In this document: positions 15,001-23,847 of the stretch, piece after piece
Numbering within the stretch: the stretch's first letter is position 1
How the letters are laid out: every line of letters begins with the position of its first letter
NCBI GenBank assembly: GCA_900708905.1
Contig: CAADRB010000026.1
Location: 2,422,594-2,486,593, forward strand
Length of the DNA: 64,000 nt
DNA from: Hymenolepis diminuta
Taxonomy: Eukaryota; Platyhelminthes; Cestoda; Cyclophyllidea; Hymenolepididae
Direction: 5' to 3'
Translations under genes and position numbers: made by a program
Notes under the pieces: model-generated
The model's database searches: none
Seen by the model: the letters and a program-made list of their open reading frames with translations, nothing else
Told to the model about the DNA's origin: nothing

Positions 15001-18000
15001 TGAAGCTTATGGTGAGAAAAGTACAATCTCTTATCCCTCTTTTGTCTAATATGATTAGCCATGTGTCGATAGATATCGACTTCATTATCTCTAACTTGTC
15101 GCACATGTGAGCTCTTCGCTATATATAGCCGTTTATCGATTTGTCCTATTTACCTAATACACATCTCCTGCCTATACTTTTTCAGCTGTATGGCAAATGT
15201 CCCTTTCGAAATTCTCCCAATACAAGTATACAAGAATAAAGGAGGGTAGTTCACACGACGATTCCGCTTCATTTTATTAAGACAATACACTTGCTTAACA
15301 CATGGGCTGAAAAGTCCCGGGCCTAACACATAGATGGCGCTAGTTTTATTGCAGTCACCTTTTTTTCTGTTAATACTAACCTTCAAAAGACAGCTGTTAA
15401 TATTTCATGATATTCTGATCATTAGTTTGTGAGTTATTGTGCTAAGAGTGATGCTACTTTTGTTATTTTCAAAACAATGGATCAAAAACAATTTCGTGTT
15501 TTAATTTTACACTGCTTCTTGATGGGAAAAAATACCGTTCAAGCGAAGCAACGGCTTGAAAAGTGTTATGGGGACTCCGCTCCATCAGAAACAATAATAA
15601 AACGTTGGTTTGCTGACTTCAAACGTGGTCGTAGAGACACCGACACCGAGGCATACAGAACGCAATGGACGTCCAAATCAGGCGGCAACACCAGAAAACA
15701 TTAAAAAATCCACAAAATCGTTTTGAATGATCAAAAAGTGAAGTTGCGTGAGTTNNNNNNNNNNNNNNNNNNNNNNNNNNNNNNNNNNNNNNNNNNNNNN
15801 NNNNNNNNNNNNNNNNNNNNNNNNNNNNNNNNNNNNNNNNNNNNNNNNNNNNNNNNNNNNNNNNNNNNNNNNNNNNNNNNNNNNNNNNNNNNNNNNNNNN
15901 NNNNNNNNNNNNNNNNNNNNNNNNNNNNNNNNNNNNNNNNNNNNNNNNNNNNNNNNNNNNNNNNNNNNNNNNNNNNNNNNNNNNNNNNNNNNNNNNNNNN
16001 NNNNNNNNNNNNNNNNNNNNNNNNNNNNNNNNNNNNNNNNNNNNNNNNNNNNNNNNNNNNNNNNNNNNNNNNNNNNNNNNNNNNNNNNNNNNNNNNNNNN
16101 NNNNNNNNNNNNNNNNNNNNNNNNNNNNNNNNNNNNNNNNNNNNNNNNNNNNNNNNNNNNNNNAATATTCATCGACTATCTTGAGAAAGGAAATACCATT
16201 AACAGTGAATATTATGTCGCGTTATTGGAGCGTTTGAAGGCCGAAATTGCAAAGAAATGACCGCATATGGCAAAGAAAAAAATTTTGTTTCGTCAAGACA
16301 ACACACCGTGTCACAAGTCAATCAAAACAATGGCAAATGAATTGAACTTCGAATTGCTCCCACATCCACCGTATTCGCCAGATTTGGTTCCCAGCGACTA
16401 CTGGATGTTCGCAGACCTGAAAAAATGCTCGCCGGTAAGAAATTTGGCACGAATGAAGGGGTTATCCCTGAAACTGAGGCCTATTTTGAGGCAAAGGATG
16501 AATCGTTCTACAAGAGTGGTATTGAAATGTTAGAGCGGTGCTGGAATGATTGCGTTGCTCTTGATGGAGATTACGTTGATGAATATAGCTAATTTTGAAA
16601 CAAAAAAATGTGTTTTTGTTAGGCTCGGGACTTTTCAGCCCATGTGTTATATTAGATTTGGATACGTAAGGAATGACTGGTTATCTGGTTGGCCAATCAT
16701 TGCAGCAGTGAAATTAGCTCGTAAATCTAATAATCGGTAATTCAGTGCATGGTTCTTAACATCACATCCTCTGTTCTTTGTTTTGCCATGAGGATACTAA
16801 ATACTAGAAGTATGGTAGATGGCTTTGTTCTGCACCATAAGGGATAGCCCTGATCTGATTTATGAAGCCACTTTGAAAGCCAGACCAGGTTAGCCCAGAT
16901 AGTCTTCATAGAACTAGTGATCTTACTGAGAATAACGTGGGGAAAGATCTAGAGCTAAGTAAGATCATGAGTTTATTGGACATTTGGGAATGAATGAGGG
17001 GAGGAGGAATCGGGAGGAAAGAGGAGGCGTCAGTGCTGAGCGAGGACAACCCGGATTGTTGGAAACGGACGAAATGAGTTATCAGTAGGCGATTGAGTTC
17101 ACCTTCTTTGTGTGTTGACAGTTACCATAGAAGTATGTGTCAATTGGGGTGCGATACATAAAGAAACTGAGCTGGCCTCGGAGTCAGGGTGGGTAGGCAT
17201 TGCAATCCTTTATTAACATATCTCTCGTTGCTTTGTAGATGAGCAGACAATTGCGAATGGAACATCCGTGGATGCAACTGATCAAACTACTAGACGTGAT
17301 CGTCTGAGAAGCGGACGATTTGGCAACACAGCATTTACTTGCCTACGGAGAAGGACTCAGAAAGATGAATCCACTGATGTCACTCCAAAATCGGGTAATA
17401 AGTTAAACATGTATCTTAATGCTTACATATAGAAAGTAATTCTTCAGATTATGTGTGGAAAAGACGTAAATGTCAAGATATAATAGGTTTTATTGTCGGG
17501 TATCGTGCACCTTTAAATATTTATATCCTAGCTGAAATGAGATATATTGTTGTCGATTTAGTGTATACTTCGAAATCAATCGATGAACATTCAGACGGTT
17601 ATGTATCAAATGACCCTAGGTACTTTTTTTCTAAATGGGTTTTGGAAATCTCGTCTAGCGAATATAGGCCACAATATTACTACTATTGCCCATGCCAATG
17701 CACACGACTTTAAGGTTTTTTATCATGGAATCGCATCTAATCCGCGAAATGGCAAAGCACCTCAGTAATAGATTTGATTGAGAGATCGAGCGGAAATATA
17801 TAATGAGGTCAGGATGTGAAGAGTTCTAAAAGCAATGAACTCTACTTTCTTATAGGGAGTATACTTTAAATCTAAATGTTTCTAAGCTCATTTTTCTTGA
17901 TTCAATCCATGTGGATCTAGATATGTTTATCTATGTGATATTCGAAGGTTTTTGACTGGTTGATTTGTTTGAATAGAATTGTTCATGCCATTTTAATCCA

Positions 18001-21000
18001 TTTGCATTTTCTTAGGGGTAAATAACCAGGTGGATAAGACCAACAAAAGTATTTTTTTTTGTTAAGAGCTTTTTTATCTGTCTTGTTGATACAGTTAATG
18101 CCAATTGATCCCCCCGAAAATATATCTGTATCTGTGAATTAAATAGCCTATCTAGTTAATGTTTGAAATTTGTTTTCATCTCTGCGTTAATGTGCTTCAA
18201 ACGTACACCCAAAATTGTATGTTTAAAGGTCATTGTCAATTACCGCATAATCCTCTCAACGGTTTTGTATTTATGTGATGTAAGTTTTTTCTACTTAGAC
18301 TTAGGAGTTTGCACTTTTAAATCTTGAGGTTACTGATCTTTAAATGGTGGATTTTGGCATGCAATTTTCGTATCATCTACTGCTTAACTATAGATTGAAT
18401 GAAAATGAACTCCACTTTTATTACTATTGTTACTTATAATAATACAAAAAAATTACTTTTTTGTTATGGTAGGTAACTGAAATCCGTTAACAGAAAGCCA
18501 AAAAATTATGATCAAGGTGGTAAAGAATCTTACTTCATTTAATTTTGCAGAATGGGGCTGTAAAATGTCTACTAAATGGGTATTTCATGTTTCAAAATTC
18601 AAATTTCATTTTTCATCCTCTGGATTACAGCAAATGTTAATCAATTAGAATATGAGTTTCTCATAATACCGACCCCAGGATATCCTCTTCCAACCCAAGT
18701 CAGGTGTTGCCAGCATTTTCCTTCATGAGTTCGAGTCTACAACCGTACATTTTTATTCGCACTTCATACACGTCTTAGGAACCAGACGTTAGAATCATAC
18801 TTGTCATCATAGCATGACTTTGTTTTAGCCACTTGTAGTTTACATATAGATTCTTTCAGCTATATTTATAAGATCATTACTTAAATTACTAAACTTAGAA
18901 GAGAATAACTTCCCAGCTCCGCAACACTGCTCCAGTTCAGACTCAATTCGTCCTTTCTCCAATAACGGTCTGTTTGTTGTCATGGAGCTCATGGAGCATG
19001 GCGATTTGGCTTCCTATCTACGCAAACTCGGAGACAGTGGTATTGGATTTGTAAAACCTGTTCAGGCCTACCTCTGGGCTGTTCAAATTGCCGATGGAAT
19101 GGCGTATTTAGAGAGGAAGAAATATGTCCATCGGTAATTCCAAAATTTTTTCTCTCTTTTAATTTTTAATTCGGCTTTTATCTACCTACTTATGCTATTT
19201 CAGCGACCTCGCGGCTCGTAACTGTCTGGTTGATGGTAAAGGCGTAGTCAAGGTGGGTGACTTCGGTCTGTGTCGTGACATCTACGAGCGCAATTACTAC
19301 CACAAGGTAGGTGCCGGCAAGCTCCCAGTCCGATGGATGGCTCCTGAATCTCTTCAATCCGCCTACTTCACTTCTCGTTCTGACGTGTGGTAAGAATTGG
19401 GTTGATATTGACCAGGTGTTCCTTTTAATCCGAATGACGATATGATACCCCGTTGTTGTCAGGTCGTTTGGTGTGGTTCTATGGGAGATTGCAACAATGG
19501 CATGTCTGCCCTACCAGGGGATGTCACATAATGAAGTTATCACTTATGTTCTTGAAGGCAATACTCTTGTCTCCGGTGGTGCGCCCATCAACTGTCCCCC
19601 TCTTCTGTAAGTCTGTCGGATTTACTATTGGAATCGATAAGTATACTGGTATTGTCGTTTGTTTGTATTTTTAAGGTGTTTGCTATTATAATGTTTTTGT
19701 TTTAAGTTCCGTTTCATCTGATCTGGGGTTCCTTCCTTTAGAGATTCTCCTCCAGTCTCTAGGTAAAAATATAAGAAAAAATTGAGGCAACAGGATCACT
19801 AATATGGTTATCCTAGATTACTTGGATTATTATTATTAAGGATTAAGAAATTCAATTAGAAACAGAAATTTATCCGTTGTGGAGGTCCCCCTTAAAGAAT
19901 GTTAAGAATTATTTCTTTCTCAGCTATTTTACCATCGGGTTGTTTTTTCCTCCCTCTTTTCGGTTCCCAAAATCGAAGCGTTAGTGACGCGATAATGTTC
20001 TAAAACTGGACGCACATATGTGTTAGGTATTAATGTATAGGAATATTTATTAAGGCCCGGTAACTAGCAACAACAGGCAACAGTTCTAAATGTTGAACAC
20101 CAAGACGTGCTAGGTCAATGTTTATTGAGCAAATCAAAAGGGTAAGAGTGATAAGGGGAAGCATAGGAGCTGGTAATTTGACAAGCATGTGAGCTGTGTA
20201 AAAAGGAGTAGTATAAACAAATGGAATGGGTCCGAACATCGCTGCGAGGAGGCTGAACCCTAGAAACTCATTCAGGAACCATTTAATTGGCTTTTTCCGA
20301 TAGTTAAAATAAACCACTTGAGGACATACGAAGGTTATCTACAGGGTATTTGAGGTTACTCTAGGGTCAACCACTTCAAGCGCCACTGTGAGGTCAAAAT
20401 ATTTAGGTCTCAGTAATTAGTGATGACATGTATAAAAATTTATGAAAATACATAGGAATTCACCCTTCAAAGATATCTATGTGTAAATAATGTATGCATT
20501 TCTTCAATTATCATTATTTCGTTGAAAGATTGATTAATGGTTATATATAAATCCTTCTTTGCTAGTCGGTTAAATTTTAATACCCTCATTTCCTTTTTTA
20601 TAAGAATTTAAAGAGCTGTCCGGAAAATTTTGGGGGTATTCATAACAATTGACTTAGATAGAGGGAAGATATCCTTAACAGCTTCTTTATGGAAAAGTCG
20701 CATTCTAACATTCTCATTGCTGATCATAATTAGCCAGTGTGTTTGTTATCCACATCAATTTGTGTACATCGATGAGCATTGATTTCGTAATCCCTGAATT
20801 GTTAGACTTAGACGTTGTCCACTGACTTATGGGAGCACGTAATTAATTTAGTTACTTGTTGGTATTGTTAAAAGATAGAATTCTTAAGCCATTTTGCGTT
20901 TAAGCCTCCACGAACTTCACTACAACAAGATAAGAAATAGTCGGAGGCTGAAGTTAGAGACTTTAATTTAAAAAAGACTAGAGACGTGGCGCTGGCCTCT

Positions 21001-21730
21001 TAACTCGTGAATTGAAAGTTGCTAGGTAAAAAGAGCAACAATGGCTTGCTCTATATGCCATAGTTTAATAACAAAGATTTTTCGGCAGCTTTAGGGAAAA
21101 TGGATGAGTTATTGACAGAACTGATTAAAGCCCGATATGCTGAGAATGAAATTTGGAAAAAGCAGTTTACTTGATCTTGGTAGAGTTCCCCCCTTGTGAA
21201 TTCTGATCGAATAATATGCTTCATGTTTTAGACAATCCCTGATGTTGTATTGCTGGTCTTATCGACCCGCCCAGCGACCCAGTTTCTTGAATCTCCTCTA
21301 CCTACTCGCTCCTCGATTCGCTGACGCCGATTTCCGTCAGGCCAGCTACTTCTACGTTGGTGATACCCTCACTCAACAACCTCCACCCTACCAGGAGTTC
21401 GAGAAATCCATCTCCGATTCCTCAGCCGCTGCTGCAGCCGCAGTCAATGCTGAGTTCGCAGATCTTCCCACACTCATCAAGACTGTCCTTGGACCTCCTC
21501 ATGGTGTTGGCGGTTCTGGCGGAAGTAACAGTCTCTCTGAAGACTTCCCTCAACTCACCAGCACAAATCCCGGTACTGATACTATATCCACGTCGCATTT
21601 CTACAGCTCTTCACTCCAACTTGCGAAGGATAAACAGGAGGAAAATGGTGAGAACTCTGGAGGGGAGCTAAATCCCAGTGTTGGTGGCCCATCCGGTGAT
21701 TGTTGTTCAGCAGATGATAGTGATGTCTAG
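64..21730 (+). CDS. INSR: Insulin-receptor-like receptor tyrosine kinase (5' partial, 19 exons)
   Basis: Membrane receptor kinase for insulin-like peptides. Exons: 64-305, 3564-3705, 3785-3835, 4347-4540, 4621-4791, 4867-4948, 5022-5128, 7067-7224, 7828-7975, 8207-8406, 9994-10408, 12214-12307, 12381-12603, 14365-14857, 17239-17394, 18899-19133, 19204-19389, 19463-19606, 21232-21730. All junctions are GT-AG and all phases agree, giving 1312 residues. Order: end of the second L domain ([12 protein letters not shown]), FN3-1, FN3-2 ([13 protein letters not shown]), an insert domain with a CC pair, FN3-3, one membrane segment (exon 12), juxtamembrane NPEY, then the kinase: GKGNFG loop, AAIK lysine, HRDLAARN, DFG, activation loop [10 protein letters not shown] and PVRWMAPES. 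About 200 Gly/Ser/Ala-rich residues interrupt the kinase between strands beta4 and beta5. The tail is Ser-rich and ends at TAG 21728-21730. The signal peptide, first L domain and Cys-rich region lie upstream of the window. Family assignment is firm; exon 6 is the least certain. Confidence 0.93.
1284..1445 (+). repeat. SINE copy 1, truncated at 5' end
   Basis: This stretch matches the body of the SINE at 1591-1765 and 7362-7555. It has the degraded B-box region (GAGATCAATGCTC), then the shared TTCTTATAAGAACGGCTTC block and the CCTCCTCTC 3' part. The A box is not recognisable, so the copy looks 5'-truncated or heavily mutated. Borders are approximate. Confidence 0.5.
1591..1765 (+). repeat. tRNA-derived SINE, best preserved promoter
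   Basis: It has a near-consensus Pol III A box TAGCGCAGTGG at 1597-1607 and a near-consensus B box GGTTCGACTTC at 1641-1651. The 33-base spacing between them is tRNA-like. The body ends in a CT-rich block followed by CTACCCAAGGTG. No tRNA acceptor stem closes around the boxes, so this is a SINE head and not a tRNA gene. Related copies lie elsewhere in the window. Confidence 0.65.
2818..2870 (+). repeat. Possible SINE 3' fragment
   Basis: A short stretch resembles the 3' end of the SINE family: a GGGTTTCTCAT block, then CTTGAGGCCTCTCTCATACCCAAG. It is too short to be sure. Confidence 0.3.
3870..4240 (+). repeat. Dispersed intronic repeat R2, copy 1
   Basis: It lies in the INSR intron 3836-4346. 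It shares long, gapped similarity with 11418-11748, and weaker similarity with 12715-13080 and 18415-18645. Shared landmarks are ACCCACAGTA, GGAGTTGTAAAATATTGAC, TCGTCCCCTGGATTGCAG and TTTTTTTCTTCCAGTG. It has no coding capacity and no terminal inverted repeats that I can see. Borders are approximate. Confidence 0.6.
5129..7066 (+). other. INSR intron, no further feature seen
   Basis: This intron lies between the insert-domain exon (ends at a GTGAGT donor) and the exon starting at 7067. I looked for an exon carrying a basic furin site and found none. I recognise no repeat here. Confidence 0.5.
7362..7555 (+). repeat. tRNA-derived SINE copy in INSR intron
   Basis: The A-box-like TGGCGTAATGG is at 7371-7381. 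A degraded B-box region (CACGAGATCGATGCTC) follows about 32 bases later. The body has the family blocks GTTAATTCTGG, TCAACAAGAGGGG, GGTAGAATTCGAG, AAGAAGGGCTTCAGAATACC and TTCTCTC. It lies inside intron 7225-7827. Apart from the SINE, nothing else is seen in that intron. Confidence 0.65.
9290..9590 (+). repeat. Dispersed repeat R3, copy 1
   Basis: This stretch of intron 8407-9993 resembles 10490-10745. Shared blocks in the same order are AACTAATCT, ATGAATGGCGGTTGA versus ATGAATAGCGGTTGA, ATGACGTG and a TTCACCTTC/TTCGCCTTC block followed by GTCAA. The two copies are strongly diverged. The rest of the intron shows nothing. Confidence 0.4.
10490..10745 (+). repeat. Dispersed repeat R3, copy 2
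   Basis: It is the diverged partner of 9290-9590 with the same block order. It lies in INSR intron 10409-12213, which also holds R2 copy 2 and an AT microsatellite. Confidence 0.4.
11418..11748 (+). repeat. Dispersed intronic repeat R2, copy 2
   Basis: This is the closest relative of 3870-4240. The last 200 bases of the two copies align with few mismatches, including ATTGACTACATGGG, CGTCCCCTGGATTGCAG, GATTGGTGTTTTAACCG and TTCCAGTG. Both are in the same orientation as the host gene. Borders are approximate. Confidence 0.6.
12160..12186. repeat. (AT)n microsatellite
   Basis: About 13 uninterrupted AT units lie shortly upstream of the acceptor of the membrane-segment exon of INSR (12214). Confidence 0.9.
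12715..13080 (+). repeat. Dispersed intronic repeat R2, copy 3 (diverged)
   Basis: It shares the R2 order of blocks: ATAACCCACAGTAATA, then GAGTTGTAT, then CATCCCCGGATTACAGCAAATG, then GATGTTTTAA, then CATTTTTTCCAGATGGTT. It is more diverged than copies 1 and 2. It lies in INSR intron 12604-14364, whose remaining 1.3 kb shows nothing. Confidence 0.5.
15477..16592 (+). pseudogene. mariner transposase, frameshifted
   Basis: The start ATGGATCAAAAACAA begins a helix-turn-helix DNA-binding region ([30 protein letters not shown]). The frame then shifts near 15660 and again in an A-run near 15705. After the N gap, the catalytic core reads [10 protein letters not shown], then [14 protein letters not shown], then ADLKK. 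One A appears lost from the run after it, because the family's next block (MLAGKKFG) continues in another frame. The end is VDEYS and a stop at 16590-16592. Between the second and third catalytic aspartates I count 32 residues instead of the mariner 34, so a 6-base deletion is likely. The protein cannot be made intact. Confidence 0.85.
15755..16163. other. Assembly gap of 409 N
   Basis: This is an unsequenced run inside the mariner transposase. Repeats often cause such gaps. Apparent open frames across it are artefacts of N translation. Confidence 0.98.
18415..18645 (+). repeat. Dispersed intronic repeat R2, copy 4 (diverged, partial)
   Basis: It has the R2 blocks TTACTATTGTTACTTATAAT, GAAATCCGTTAACAGAAAG, GGGGCTGTAAAATGTCTAC and CATCCTCTGGATTACAGCAAATG. 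It stops before the 3' third seen in copies 1 and 2, where a SINE fragment follows. It lies in INSR intron 17395-18898; the first kilobase of that intron shows nothing. Confidence 0.45.
18648..18722 (+). repeat. SINE 3' fragment
   Basis: GAGTTTCTCATAATACCGA, CAGGATATCCTCTTCCAACC and CAAGTCAGGTG match the tail of the SINE at 24768-24960. No promoter boxes are present. Confidence 0.45.
19607..21231 (+). other. Last INSR intron
   Basis: The intron has a GTAAGT donor and a CATGTTTTAG acceptor before the final exon. I see no exon or recognisable repeat. Its last 33 bases also occur at 35936-35968, where the second contig begins. Confidence 0.5.
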
Positions 21731-23847
21731 TTTTCTTCTCTTTTTTCCTTGATGTTTCCTGATGAATGGAATTCATCTTATCATACTGTTGTGTTTGTAT
21801 GTACGTATGCTTTCTGTATAATTTTACCCGTGGGTGTTTTATTGTTTCCCTAGTTGTGTTGATAATAATACTAAAGTTTGCTAAATTGTACGTCAAATAA
21901 TGCGTGTCTTATGGTTTTGAAGTGGTGATAGTTCAAGTGAATTCGTGGAATTATCTTAAGAGAATCACAGCACAGGGAGAAAGTTTGTGAGTTTGTTGGG
22001 AAATGTAAGGTCACTGTATCATTGGTCTGGTTTTTCATCAACCATCCCTAACAGCGAGTCAATTTTTGGGAAACATGGTAGCGTACCGATGGGCGTTGCA
22101 ACTTTCCGTTTACTTATTAATTTGTGCAGTGAACAATTTCAACCTCATATTAAAAGCACTTGAGCCAGATTCGACACAAAACAGACTGATCTTGGTGTAA
22201 TGGGTTAGTTCTTGCAGTATTTTGAGCTTGTAGCGGATTTGAGTAAGCCAAGTTTACGAATAATCTACTTTAGAAATAGAAGACTGACAATGATGGCAAT
22301 CACGAAAATTTTTGCAACCAGAAATAAAAGTTAGAAAAGCAATGGATTGTAATTAAGTACGTGACTAAGGCAGTGTAGAGTATGTATTGATTAATATGCG
22401 CTCAAAACTTGCGTATATTATAGACGTGATTGTTGTTTGAGTGAATTATAAAGGATTGAATGTATGGCAGTAAATCGTCTCTCAATCGACCATCGATTTA
22501 CAAAATAGAAATTGGAAAGAGATGAATCCTAGCAATTCTAACTGGAAGCAATCGTATTTGAACGTCAGAAGACATTTGATTTGAATTTTCGATGCAAATA
22601 CTCAGCATGTATCTCTATCACAAGAACTTCTGTCATCCAGTTGGTCTAATTTAAAATATATGTTAATGAACTTGATCTTTTACCAACTGACGTAGCATGC
22701 GAGGATGGATTCATATCAAATAAGTAAATATAGTACTTAATAAAACCTAATAAATTAACTTACAATGATATATTATGAAGCATTTTGTGGAATTAAGGTA
22801 ATTACCACAGACGCTTCATTAATGACTCTAAGGAAGCGAGACCTTGAGAACTACTGCTAATTAATCTTTCCGCTAGGGAATGCCTGTTACAGATCACTTA
22901 ATTCTGGTTGATTAATCGCCTAAAATCCGCAGGCTCAAAGCCACTTATAGAATAATTATGAATACAGGTTAATACCTCTGACAATAATATAGTGTCTAAA
23001 AAATGATAAAGAGTTGAATAATCTAATGCAAAAGTGTGTTAAACGACATGAGGATATTAATATACCGAAGGTAGGTGTTCGAGAGTTATGCCTCTGTGTG
23101 GAGAAAATGATGGAAATTTAAAACGGAAAATGAATTTGTGCAGACAAGGAATGGTAAAGACGGGGAACCAATAAAAGATATTGGGTCGTAATAAGACTAA
23201 TTAGCAATATTTGTCAGAATAAGATTGGACACAAATTAGCAAAGTTAAAAATATTGTTTATAGATTAGGGAATACTAAAATACTAATTCAAGATGGTCGG
23301 AATAAAACCGATTTAAAGAAGAAAGAAGCAGAAATAATACATGTTTAACAGAATTTTCTATTATACTTCATGCTGATCGCTAGGTTAAGTTAATGACCTG
23401 ATAATAAGCCAAATTATAAAATAGGAAGTCCAAGAACGTTATTAAAATGAGATTTTTGAAAAATATGTGTGTATAATAGTTGGATAATATAAAGAAAATA
23501 ATCAATTAAAATAGTATTGCTGGAGATATCTAAGATTAACACAGCGACTGTAACTTCATAAGATTTTGATTCATATACAAGATTTTCCAATATTGCTCAA
23601 ATAAACAAAACAAATAGTGGGAAAAATAATTACATTTGGTTCTTTGAGTCATTAAAAAGATGTATTTGAAAGTGTAGAACTTAGGACTGCGATTAGTTAA
23701 TAGTATAATGTATTTTTGATGAACTAATTCACTCGCAAGTCCTTCAAAACTGGATGGAAGCACAGGTTAGCTGTTTGTATGTTTTTAGCGTCTTCTTATC
23801 AAGCGTTAATGTGAAATGATGAAACTGCCATTATTATTGGTTCTTAG
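21731..23847 (+). other. Region between INSR stop and first recognised YEATS exon
   Basis: It should hold the INSR 3' UTR and the promoter and first exon of the YEATS gene. I see no repeat and no clear coding exon. The YEATS start codon exon must be short, because the domain normally starts within about ten residues of the N terminus. I could not place it. The same sequence recurs at 36468-38584. Confidence 0.4.

Larger units (their letters stand above)
15298..16647 (+). mobile_element. mariner-family DNA transposon, decayed
   Basis: A complete element outline lies in INSR intron 14858-17238. The terminal inverted repeats are about 31 bp and start ACACATGGGCTGAAAAGTCC. The right copy, read on the minus strand from 16647, differs at one base (CCCGGG versus CCCGAG). 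The element is flanked by TA on both sides (15296-15297 and 16648-16649), the mariner target duplication. It encodes a broken transposase. A 409-base N run lies inside, so the true length is unknown; the present span of 1350 bases is close to the usual 1.3 kb. Confidence 0.9.

Noticed and set aside
15678..16260. Open reading frames of 150-170 codons
   Set aside because: They are made mostly of N and have no meaning.
20030..20317. Minus-strand hydrophobic frame of 95 codons in the last INSR intron
   Set aside because: It has no known motif, no upstream regulatory sign and no repeat partner. Chance is the simplest explanation.
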